Notes: a model not told the origin generated them from the letters alone. A stretch of DNA of 5,364 nt from Leptolyngbya sp. SIO4C5 (GCA_010671965.1 JAAHIC010000361.1:1-5364); one strand, 5' to 3'. Shown: positions 1 to 5,331, counted from the stretch's first letter. Numbers and translations: made by a program.

Positions 1-54
1 TCAAGACCCTATCAGTGACGTCCCGCCAGGGGGACGTCACTGATAGGGTCTTGA
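1..54. repeat. Perfect 24-bp inverted repeat at the window edge, 6-nt loop
   Basis: Bases 1-24 are the exact reverse complement of bases 31-54, separated by the 6-nt loop GCCAGG. The outer end of the left arm falls exactly on base 1. The right arm (31-54) is in frame with the sensor gene read from 538 on the minus strand, and the left arm is simply its inverted copy, so the gene appears to fold back on itself. There is no T tract, and the repeat lies inside an open frame, so it is not a typical terminator. A fold-back chimera at a contig end is the likeliest reading; a genuine palindrome is possible. Confidence 0.9.
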
Positions 55-538
55 TCAGCAAGGGCATTGCTCCATCTGCCGTGACCACCAGACTGTTCAC
101 CAGTAGCTCTTGGCGAGCAAATTCCATCACTTCTGAGTCCTGAAGCTGGGCTGAACCCAAAACAGTGCTTCTCAAATCAGATAGAACGATACCCTCGCGA
201 TCAAAAATTTTGACCAGATCTAATTTGAGATCTGATCTGAGCGGTAGCAGAATTTTTAATAAGGCTTGTTCATCCTGAGCCGCTACGGCTTCTGATAGGG
301 GAGCAATGTCAGTAATTGATTTTGCTTTAAAGCTCAGAAGTTCTTGGGCTGCGTCAATCTCTTTGGCTATTTGAACTGCAGCATTCCGGGTTTCTCTTTC
401 TAAATCATTCGACTGCTTGCTAGTCTCAAAGTAGCCTACCGCAACCGTTCCCACCGTCCACATGCCGAGAAAAACAGACAGTATCGGGAGTAGGATTTTA
501 CCCGCTAAGGGGAGTTTCGAGTAGCGAAGATTGATCAC
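1..538 (-). CDS. Membrane-anchored sensor protein, N-terminal part (runs off left edge)
   Basis: An open minus-strand frame of about 179 codons runs from a GTG at 538 to the window edge without a stop. After a short basic N-terminus there is one membrane segment at about residues 15-36 (around LLPILSVFLGMW). It is followed by a polar helical stretch and then a stretch around KIFDREGIVLSDLR (about 105-120), which resembles the extracytoplasmic sensor domains (Cache-like) of bacterial histidine kinases, cyclases and chemoreceptors. The output domain is outside the window, so the kind of sensor is unknown. No ATG fits: GTG at 538 is one choice and TTG at 556, with a weak GGA before it, is the other. 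It follows the PstS-like gene by 41 bases (or 23 from the TTG), in the same direction, suggesting co-transcription. The last roughly 10 codons, inside the inverted repeat, are probably not authentic. Confidence 0.65.
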   Translation of the reverse strand, partial: MINLRYSKLPLAGKILLPILSVFLGMWTVGTVAVGYFETSKQSNDLERETRNAAVQIAKEIDAAQELLSFKAKSITDIAPLSEAVAAQDEQALLKILLPLRSDLKLDLVKIFDREGIVLSDLRSTVLGSAQLQDSEVMEFARQELLVNSLVVTADGAMPLLIKTLSVTSPWRDVTDRVL

Positions 539-579
539 AATGGTTGTAATAGACAATTTCCATTTGCCAATTTATGGAC

Positions 580-1470
580 CTAATTTGTTAAGGCCGGAGC
601 AAAGCCAGCTTGCTGCAAGATGTCTGCCCCCGTCTCGCTAGAAATAAAATCAATGAAACCTTGGGTCGTTTCGGACGGTGTTCCATACCAAACAATTCCC
701 AAGGTGCGATACATAGCATATCTACCTGCATCTAAGTTCGCGGCTGTGGGAGCAATGCCGTCAAGACTCATGGATTTCACAGGCGGTTGGCCAGCAGCAA
801 TCCTGGACCAAGAGACGGTTCCAATGCTGTAGGGCGTATTTTGTAGGGCTTCAATTAGATCTGATTCGCGGCGCAGTCTAATGGCCCCAGGAGCATTTTT
901 GAGATCTGGGCCCAAGTAGTGCTTACGTAGCAGGCGTTTGGCTGAGGTATCTTCTGCCCTATCTAAAACAACAATCTCAGCATCGGGGCCGCCTAGCATT
1001 TTCCAGTTCGTCACCTCACCGCTGTAAATAGCCTGTAGGGTAGCGGTAGTTAAATCATCAACGCCTTCAACACTGGGATGAGTGGCAATAAGCAAGGCGT
1101 CTCTAGCAATTTCAAGATGCACTAAGTTGTCGTCGGCTTCTGTTGATTTGGGCGGGCGGGTAACAGTACCAATTTCCGCCAAGCCTGCTTTAACCCCAGC
1201 AATGCCGCCGCTTGACTGACTAGAATCCAGAAACGTTATTTGGATATCGCTGACCTTTGACTGGTAGGCTGAGGCCAGTAATTTGATAGCAGGATAGGGC
1301 GTACTGGCCCCAATAATGTCAATCTTCTGGCTGGCTTGCGGTTTTTTTAAGGCCGCATCTTGAGCCGGGTCACGGCTCTCTGGTAAAGAGGCCACGGGTA
1401 TGATTCCGCATCCTAAGGGAAATATCATTAGGCCGCTCAGCATCAAAGCCCAGGTTTTACGACGTCTCAT
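580..1470 (-). CDS. PstS-like phosphate ABC transporter substrate-binding lipoprotein
   Basis: This is a 296-residue extracytoplasmic binding protein of the PstS-like periplasmic-binding-protein family. After a basic N-terminus (MRRRK) comes a hydrophobic signal segment ending in PLGC, so Cys21 is a probable lipidation site; Pro at -3 makes the lipobox atypical. Family landmarks follow: GASTPYP at 54-60, SSGG at about 86-89, GLAEIGTVTR at 96-105, and NWKMLGGPDAEIVVLDR at about 145-161. In the usual SGT loop it has EDTSAKRLL instead, as in PstS-like proteins not clearly tied to phosphate uptake. The frame is open to an ATG at 1515, but the ATG at 1470 is preferred: it has GGAG seven bases upstream and starts exactly at the signal peptide. 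No pstC, pstA or pstB neighbours are visible; the next gene is a sensor. The ligand could be phosphate or another anion. The PstS-like family call is firm, transport of phosphate is not. Confidence 0.85.
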   Translation of the reverse strand: MRRRKTWALMLSGLMIFPLGCGIIPVASLPESRDPAQDAALKKPQASQKIDIIGASTPYPAIKLLASAYQSKVSDIQITFLDSSQSSGGIAGVKAGLAEIGTVTRPPKSTEADDNLVHLEIARDALLIATHPSVEGVDDLTTATLQAIYSGEVTNWKMLGGPDAEIVVLDRAEDTSAKRLLRKHYLGPDLKNAPGAIRLRRESDLIEALQNTPYSIGTVSWSRIAAGQPPVKSMSLDGIAPTAANLDAGRYAMYRTLGIVWYGTPSETTQGFIDFISSETGADILQQAGFAPALTN

Positions 1471-1653
1471 TTCTGCACTCCAAACCAAATCACGATCCAG
1501 GGAACATCCATCCAAAGGTAAAACGCTTGGCCTGCAGCAAATGCCCGTTGAGCGGGGCTAGGATTTTCAGCCTTACTAGCTGCTATAGCAGTCGCTACAT
1601 ATGGATTTAGACATAGTTTTCCCGACTATTGCGGCTTCTTTGTATAAAGACAT
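1467..1653 (-). pseudogene. Coding-like remnant or frameshifted small gene overlapping the PstS-like start
   Basis: A minus-strand frame is open from about 1625 to a TGA at 1467-1469. That TGA shares ATGA with the start of the PstS-like gene, the arrangement seen in translationally coupled genes. The predicted peptide has protein-like composition and ends in AFYLWMDVPWIVIWFGVQK, an aromatic hydrophobic segment that could enter a membrane. It has no usable start codon of its own. In the neighbouring frame an ATG at 1653 opens a 25-codon frame (MSLYKEAAIVGKTMSKS...) ending at 1576, so a single +1 shift near 1600 would join the two into a protein of roughly 60 residues. No Shine-Dalgarno sequence precedes the ATG. 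I do not recognise a family. It could be a decayed gene, a sequencing frameshift, or chance. Confidence 0.3.
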
Positions 1654-1710
1654 ACGAAATTTGAGAGCACACGAATTGTTGCTGGGGACTTAAAAGGACG
1701 CTCACCTATT

Positions 1711-1736
1711 AAAAAAGGCGCACGTTGCCGTACGCC
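1711..1736 (-). terminator. Intrinsic terminator of the stress-protein gene
   Basis: Read on the minus strand, GGCGTACG and CGTGCGCC form an 8-bp stem with one G-U pair, closed by a GCAA tetraloop (GNRA type) and followed directly by six Ts. It begins 31 bases after the stop codon of the stress-protein gene. This is a textbook rho-independent terminator, and it should separate that gene from the PstS-like/sensor genes downstream. The other strand lacks a comparable T run after the stem, so it is probably one-directional. Confidence 0.8.
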
Positions 1737-1766
1737 CAACTTTAATTCACTAAGTCACTGAAAAAA

Positions 1767-2309
1767 CTACAGACTACTTCTTTGGGGCGTGTAGCGATAC
1801 CAGCTTTGCACCCGGTTTTCTTCTAAAATTGCCTCGGCCATTTGAATCTCTTCTGGCGTACCTTCCGCCATGACGAGGTACTCACCCGCTTCCACCCGTT
1901 CATTGTAGTATTTGGCTTTTTCTTCGGGAACGCCCCAGCCGATCAGTGCGCCCAGCAGACCGCCGCCAGCCGCACCGATGCCTGCACCCAGCAGCGTATT
2001 GGCTAAGACCACGCCTAGTTCTAGAGCTGGGCCAACTCCTGGAATCGCTAGGACGCCCAAGCTGCCTACTAGACCCATAATGCCGCCCGTGGCGGTACCG
2101 GCGACAGCTCCCGCTTTAGCGCCGCCCTTGGCCTGCTCGTCTTTGCCTTTGACCTCGGTTCCGGCCATAGAGGTGGCGCGGTCTCGGTTGGTCACAACTG
2201 AAATTTTGTCCATGTTGAAGCCCGCATCCCGTAGCTTGGTTAAGGCGGCTTCGGCCACAGCGCGATCGCTAAACAGCCCAATTGCTCGTTGAGTTTCACC
2301 GACGTACAT
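1767..2309 (-). CDS. General stress protein 17M-like protein with glycine-rich hydrophobic core
   Basis: This 180-residue protein begins with a region like the general stress protein 17M / YflT domain: RAIGLFSDRAVAEAALTKLR, then AGFNMDKISVVT (about 8-41). Domains of this kind occur in bacterial stress proteins and in many cyanobacterial hypotheticals. The middle (about 63-126) is almost entirely Gly, Ala, Leu and Val in glycine-zipper-like pattern (GAVAGTATGGIMGLVG, GAGIGAAGGGLLGALIG), which suggests membrane insertion or association. The C-terminus (about 133-171) returns to a charged alpha/beta pattern (YNERVEAGEYLVMAEGTPEEI) that could repeat the N-terminal fold. The start is supported by AGGGAGAG about 8 bases before the ATG. 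It is transcribed alone, diverging from the cluster at 2695 and closed by its own terminator. The molecular function is unknown; a stress role is inferred from the family only. Confidence 0.75.
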   Translation of the reverse strand: MYVGETQRAIGLFSDRAVAEAALTKLRDAGFNMDKISVVTNRDRATSMAGTEVKGKDEQAKGGAKAGAVAGTATGGIMGLVGSLGVLAIPGVGPALELGVVLANTLLGAGIGAAGGGLLGALIGWGVPEEKAKYYNERVEAGEYLVMAEGTPEEIQMAEAILEENRVQSWYRYTPQRSSL

Positions 2310-2432
2310 AATAAAGTCTCTCCCTATTTCTTGTTAGCCAGTTCAGCCCTGGCAGTACGCTTTCATAATGGCGATCGCGCTGTGGAGATGCTTCAGTCGT
2401 GTGGGAGAATCTCAGAAAAAATCAGCCTGCTG

Positions 2433-2503
2433 GATACGCCGTAGGACTATACATTGAGAGAGATTTGTGGCGTATCACACAGGGTCTACGGCTCTGTTGA
2501 GCC
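2433..2503. repeat. Overlapping inverted repeats with mutually exclusive pairings
   Basis: Stem A pairs GATACGCC (2433-2440) with GGCGTATC (2469-2476), a perfect 8 bp. Stem B pairs GCCGTAG (2438-2444) with CTACGGC (2486-2492), a perfect 7 bp. They share bases 2438-2440, so both cannot form fully at once. A third small hairpin (GGCTC, loop TGTT, GAGCC) spans 2490-2503, and it also competes with stem B at 2490-2492. This could be a structured leader, a protein-binding region or chance; no known riboswitch class is recognised. Confidence 0.5.
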
Positions 2504-2671
2504 AGGGTCGTGTGGCCTGCAGCCTAGCTTTTTGCAAGGGCGGCTACAGCCCAGGACTCAGCGCCAAAATCCTCAAGCAAATGTAACAGTGCGCTATATT
2601 TTAGAGCAGCCGACTGCGGCTAGGGCTACTATCAGACTCGTCAGCTAGTTTCTAGCAGCTAACCCTTTGCT

Positions 2672-2687
2672 GAGGACAAGACTCCTC
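2672..2687 (+). promoter_or_regulatory. Small hairpin holding the only SD-like sequence before the 2695 start
   Basis: GAGGA (2672-2676) is the only good Shine-Dalgarno-like sequence before the ATG at 2695, but it sits 18 bases away. It can pair with TCCTC (2683-2687) across a 6-nt loop. The pairing would hide the site, or it may be incidental, since many cyanobacterial genes start without a Shine-Dalgarno sequence. Confidence 0.3.
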
Positions 2688-2694
2688 ATAAACC

Positions 2695-3423
2695 ATGCGG
2701 TCTTCTCAGATTAAAAATATCGCCCTTTTCCTGCTGTGTCTGCTAGCGCTACCGCTCTTGCTAGCCGGGGTGAAGGTGGCGATCGCCTGGGCGGCTGAAC
2801 GCTATATCTATTCAGTGCCCTGGATCGGGGGATTGCTCAAAAGTTTAGAGATTGTTGAACTCTCCAATATCGTCGTTTTTGCCCTGCTGGGTCTAGGGCT
2901 GGGTGCGGCTACGATCTTTCTGCCTAAGCTCAGAGGCGTTGCGCCCAAAGTGGGCATCATGCTGCTTGTCTTTATCCTAGCGGCAGGCGTTTTCAGCGCT
3001 AGCTATGTCACCCGCCAGCATCTCTGGATTCAAAGAATTGCCGATCGCTCAGACATCTCTTTGGCAGCGGCTGAGAACCTAACTAACGACCTGCTAATGA
3101 CGCAGGTTGGCGATCGCGGGTTTTGGGGCTTTTATCGCTATACCACCCAGGTGCCCGTCCTGCCCACCGACGCCGACGATCTCAAAAACCTCGCAGCCGA
3201 AGAGAAATGGGTGCGATCGGAGCTGACGCGCTTTAGCGGCGTAGAACCGGGAGTCTTCTCCCGCGTCTTTCGCCTCGCTGGCTGGGGCATCCGCATCTTT
3301 TATATGCTGCTAGCGGCTGTGACCGTTCTGATTTACTTCCTCAAAGGCACGCACTGGGCCGAAACCCAGACCCCCAAACCCGCGCCGCCGCCTGCCCCTA
3401 AAAAAGTACCCCAAAGACGATGA
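2695..3423 (+). CDS. Four-segment membrane protein of unknown function
   Basis: I do not recognise this 242-residue protein. Four hydrophobic segments are visible at about 9-33, 57-76, 85-105 and 199-217. Between the third and fourth lies a polar domain of about 90 residues containing WIQRIADRSD, GFWGFYRYTTQVPVLPTDADD and EEKWVRSELTRFSGVEPG. The C-terminus is a Pro/Lys tail (KPAPPPAPKKVPQRR), probably disordered. The ATG at 2695 is the natural start because it opens directly onto the first membrane segment. The stop codon shares ATGA with the start of mobA, so the two are probably translationally coupled and the gene leads a four-gene unit. Two HIP1 sites lie inside it, consistent with long residence in a cyanobacterial genome. 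A role linked to molybdenum cofactor is suggested only by position. Confidence 0.8.
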   Translation: MRSSQIKNIALFLLCLLALPLLLAGVKVAIAWAAERYIYSVPWIGGLLKSLEIVELSNIVVFALLGLGLGAATIFLPKLRGVAPKVGIMLLVFILAAGVFSASYVTRQHLWIQRIADRSDISLAAAENLTNDLLMTQVGDRGFWGFYRYTTQVPVLPTDADDLKNLAAEEKWVRSELTRFSGVEPGVFSRVFRLAGWGIRIFYMLLAAVTVLIYFLKGTHWAETQTPKPAPPPAPKKVPQRR

Positions 3424-4046
3424 CCTCACTGGCCGCCATCATTTTAGCCGGCGGGAACAGTACCCGTATGGGAACGGACAAAGCGCTGCTGCAGCTTGAC
3501 GGTCAGCCCTTGCTGCAGCGCATTTATCAGGTGGCCCACAGCCTAGCTGACCCGATCTATGTGGTCACGCCCTGGGGCGATCGCTATCGGTCTGTGCTGC
3601 CGCAGGGGTGCCGCTGGGTGGCAGAAACTCCAGTCAACACCGAAGATCCTTTTCCCGAAATCTCTCACGGGCCTATGGTGGGCTTCATTCAAGGGCTGCG
3701 TCAGGTAGAGGCAGACTGGGTACTGCTGCTAGCCTGCGACCTGCCCAACTTGCGGGCCGACATCTTGCAGCAGTGGGCAGAGCGCTTACCGCAGGTGCCG
3801 CCCGGTACGGTCGCCCTATTGCCCCGTCAGCCGAAGGGCTGGGAACCTCTGTGTGGCTTCTATCGCCGTCAGAGCCTGCCTGATCTAGAACGTTTTTTTG
3901 CGATGAGCGGACGCTCTTTTCAGCGCTGGCTCAGCCATCAAACGGTTGAACCGATCGAAGGCTGGGATCGCCGTCTCTTGTTTAACTGCAACACCCCGGC
4001 AGATTTACGGCAAACTATAGAAGATGATCAATTCAGCTTAACCTGA
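3420..4046 (+). CDS. mobA: MobA, molybdenum cofactor guanylyltransferase
   Basis: MobA transfers GMP from GTP to molybdopterin-bound molybdenum to make the guanine dinucleotide cofactor, in cyanobacteria used by enzymes such as nitrate reductase. The 208-residue protein has the family motifs in order: the nucleotide-binding LAGGNSTRMGTDKALL (9-24, with Arg16 and Lys21), GPMVGFIQGL (84-93), LLACDLPNL (103-111, with the metal-binding Asp107), EPLCGFYR (142-149) and NCNTPADL (189-196). Length is normal for the family. The segment PVNTEDPFPEISH (71-83), just before GPMVG, is somewhat longer than in many MobA proteins. The start overlaps the preceding stop as ATGA, implying coupled translation with the membrane protein. 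MobA homologues that use CTP (MocA) share the fold, but the pattern here fits MobA best. Confidence 0.92.
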   Translation: MTSLAAIILAGGNSTRMGTDKALLQLDGQPLLQRIYQVAHSLADPIYVVTPWGDRYRSVLPQGCRWVAETPVNTEDPFPEISHGPMVGFIQGLRQVEADWVLLLACDLPNLRADILQQWAERLPQVPPGTVALLPRQPKGWEPLCGFYRRQSLPDLERFFAMSGRSFQRWLSHQTVEPIEGWDRRLLFNCNTPADLRQTIEDDQFSLT

Positions 4047-4061
4047 AGTAACACGATTCTC

Positions 4062-4066
4062 AGGAG
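4062..4066 (+). promoter_or_regulatory. Ribosome binding site of the phycobiliprotein lyase gene
   Basis: AGGAG with a 9-base spacing to the ATG at 4076. It decides between two in-frame ATGs (4076 and 4085); the second would be 18 bases away. Confidence 0.7.
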
Positions 4067-4075
4067 CGAAAACGC

Positions 4076-4675
4076 ATGGAGGCAATGGACTTTTTTCGGC
4101 TGAGTGAAGGGCGCTGGCGATCGCAGCGAACCACCCATCACCTGCCGTTTCGGCGGGCCGAACTGGGAGAACTGGAGATTCAAGCCAGTGCCATAGAAGC
4201 GGGCGATCCCAGGCTGGCGGAGATTTGCCAGCTTCACCAGATTGATCCCAACCTGGCTATTGGCGGTGGTTCGGTTCAGTGGCAAGGCTCAATGGCCTGG
4301 GATCAAGACAAAGACGGTCACCGGGGCGCTACCATTTTTGCCCTCGTTCCCGACGATGGCAATCCCAATCAGGGCAAGCTTTTGCGCGATGTGGGCTACG
4401 CTGAAAAAATGCCCGTAGTCGGTTACTTTCAGGTGGACGATCAGGGCGGCCTCAACTTAATTACTGACTACGAAGCCACTAGCTCAATTGAGCGCTTCTG
4501 GTTTCCCAATCCCAACCTGCGCATTCGCACCAGCACCGTACAGCGCTTTGGCGGCTTCAGCACCGCTTCTTTCTGCGCTGAAACTCGCCTAACCGATGAT
4601 GCTGCCGAGAGTGCCCATGTTGAATCCCAGCCAGCCAGCCCCGCCGCCCAGTTCCACTCCATCTGGGGCTGGTGA
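4076..4675 (+). CDS. CpcS/CpeS-family phycobiliprotein lyase
   Basis: This 199-residue protein belongs to the S-type lyases, lipocalin-like beta barrels that attach phycocyanobilin or related bilins to cysteines of phycobiliproteins (typically Cys84-equivalent sites) in the cytoplasm. Characteristic stretches are DFFRLSEGRWRSQRTTHHLPF (5-25), VQWQGSMAWD (67-76), LLRDVGYAEKMPVVGYF (102-118), ERFWFPNPNLRIRTSTV (139-155) and RFGGFSTASFCAETRL (157-172). Arg18, His21, Trp69, Trp75 and Arg149 fall where, from memory, functionally important residues were reported in this family. The tail after 172 is Ala/Ser/Pro-rich and probably disordered. AGGAG at 4062-4066 lies 9 bases before the ATG at 4076 and supports that start over the ATG at 4085. 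It follows mobA by 29 bases. Subtype (cpcS, cpeS, cpcU) cannot be settled here, so no symbol is given. Confidence 0.9.
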   Translation: MEAMDFFRLSEGRWRSQRTTHHLPFRRAELGELEIQASAIEAGDPRLAEICQLHQIDPNLAIGGGSVQWQGSMAWDQDKDGHRGATIFALVPDDGNPNQGKLLRDVGYAEKMPVVGYFQVDDQGGLNLITDYEATSSIERFWFPNPNLRIRTSTVQRFGGFSTASFCAETRLTDDAAESAHVESQPASPAAQFHSIWGW

Positions 4676-4691
4676 GGTCGATCCGGTTCTG

Positions 4692-5204
4692 ATGGGTTCA
4701 GACTACCTGCAGCGGCTGCGGCAACTGGCGATCGCGCCGGATATGATCCAGCTACCGGAGGAAATGTCGCGGCGACTGCAGATTAACCGCTGGATCGGTC
4801 TGCACGTTGAGCGGGTGAACGCTCAGCTACGACAGTTTCTAGCGGCCTGTCAGGATTGCTTCCAGCCCGGTCAGCAGCTTTTGGCAGAAGTGCTAGCCGC
4901 GCCTATTGCAGAACGCTACGGCATTGACGCCCTCTGCAATCTCCAGGTACAGCCCGTAACCTTGCTGATTGATGTGGGACAAATTGCCCCCGCCGATTGG
5001 CAAGCGGCAGTTGTGCATGAATATGCCCACGCGCAGGTAGGTTTACCGGGACACGATCCGCCATTCCGACAGGTCTTGTCGCATCTCTGTCTAGGCTTAG
5101 CGCTGCCGCCGCCGCCAACTACGCTCACCGATGCAGAACTCAGCAGTTGGCCTCCCTGCCGTCGCCAAGCCAACAAGTATTCTTTTTGGGAAGGAAAACT
5201 GTAA
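4692..5204 (+). CDS. SprT/WLM-like zincin-fold protein (putative metalloprotease)
   Basis: From the ATG at 4692 this is a 170-residue protein. Its key feature is VVHEYAHAQVGLPGHDPPFRQVL (107-129): an HExxH zinc motif (His109, Glu110, His113) followed eight residues on by GHDPPF, whose His121 is a likely third ligand. This layout recalls SprT, WLM and YgjP-type metallopeptidases (HExxH then xHxxxF). The N-terminal half is helical (DYLQRLRQLAIAPD, MSRRLQINRWIGLHVERV). There is no signal peptide or membrane segment, so it is probably cytoplasmic. The frame extends upstream to ATGs at 4617 and 4596, which would overlap the lyase gene by 59 or 80 bases and add a Pro/Ser-rich leader. I prefer 4692 because the leader is low complexity, though the nearest GAGG (4674-4677) is 14 bases away. 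It is the last gene of the unit. Substrate is unknown. Confidence 0.7.
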   Translation: MGSDYLQRLRQLAIAPDMIQLPEEMSRRLQINRWIGLHVERVNAQLRQFLAACQDCFQPGQQLLAEVLAAPIAERYGIDALCNLQVQPVTLLIDVGQIAPADWQAAVVHEYAHAQVGLPGHDPPFRQVLSHLCLGLALPPPPTTLTDAELSSWPPCRRQANKYSFWEGKL

Positions 5205-5211
5205 AAACTGA

Positions 5212-5234
5212 GACAATTTTTTAGAAATATTGTC
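5212..5234. other. Weak hairpin after the four-gene cluster
   Basis: GACAAT (5212-5217) pairs with ATTGTC (5229-5234). After one T-T mismatch, TTT (5219-5221) pairs with AAA (5225-5227). It lies 7 bases after the stop codon of the zincin gene, but it is AT-rich and has no T tract directly after it, so it is at best a poor intrinsic terminator or an mRNA end-stabilising structure. Confidence 0.3.
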
Positions 5235-5317
5235 AATCTTTGATTTGCTTTAAGCAGTCACCCCAACGGTCATATCTCCTCTTTATCCTGATCCATTAAG
5301 TACTTTTGCTTAAGAAA

Positions 5318-5323
5318 GAGGGA
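5318..5323 (+). promoter_or_regulatory. Ribosome binding site for the GTG start at 5332
   Basis: GAGGGA lies 8 bases before GTG at 5332, the best Shine-Dalgarno match and spacing on the plus strand in this window. It is the main reason for calling the partial gene. The rest of the spacer (5205-5317) presumably holds its promoter, but I cannot point to convincing -35 and -10 boxes. Confidence 0.6.
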
Positions 5324-5331
5324 TAAAAACC

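Larger units (their letters stand above)
2310..2694. other. Divergent spacer rich in inverted repeats, no convincing gene
   Basis: This 385-base spacer separates two divergently transcribed genes and must hold both promoters. It contains one HIP1 site (2371-2378). Several short inverted repeats cluster from 2433 to 2621: GATACGCC/GGCGTATC (2433-2440 with 2469-2476), GCCGTAG/CTACGGC (2438-2444 with 2486-2492), GGCTC-TGTT-GAGCC (2490-2503) and AGCCG-ACTG-CGGCT (2608-2621). A TATATT at 2595-2600 could be a -10 box for the plus-strand genes, but I see no matching -35. An open frame at 2454-2648 has no ribosome binding site and unremarkable, Arg/Gln-rich composition, and I do not call it. Confidence 0.6.

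Noticed and set aside
215..234. 7-bp inverted repeat CAGATCT/AGATCTG with 6-nt loop
   Set aside because: It lies inside the sensor coding frame and is short, built around the common BglII-type palindrome; chance is sufficient.
620..832. Plus-strand open frame opposite the PstS-like gene
   Set aside because: It lies entirely inside a well-supported gene on the other strand, has no ribosome binding site and no recognisable motifs.
1471..1710. Search for tandem Pho-box repeats or a clear promoter before the PstS-like gene
   Set aside because: Only an isolated TTTTAAG-like element and a TATACA were found on the minus strand, with no tandem spacing or matching -35, so phosphate control and a specific promoter are not claimed.
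1912..2292. 126-codon plus-strand open frame
   Set aside because: It is antisense to the glycine-rich stress-protein gene; its Pro/Ala/Ser composition is the expected shadow of Gly/Ala codons.
2454..2648. 64-codon open frame in the divergent spacer
   Set aside because: No Shine-Dalgarno sequence, composition unlike a folded protein, and it spans the inverted-repeat cluster. It would need conservation evidence to be called.
2644..2656. GCTAG-TTT-CTAGC hairpin before the membrane-protein gene
   Set aside because: A 5-bp AT-containing stem with no T tract is too weak to call a terminator or operator.
3608..3883. 91-codon frame inside mobA
   Set aside because: It is an out-of-frame shadow of a gene with all family motifs intact.
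4028..4285. Minus-strand frame opposite the lyase start
   Set aside because: It overlaps the end of mobA and the conserved N-terminus of the lyase, and has no supporting signals.
4903..5236. Minus-strand frames opposite the zincin gene
   Set aside because: Both are antisense to the HEYAH-containing frame, and no promoter or ribosome binding site is visible.
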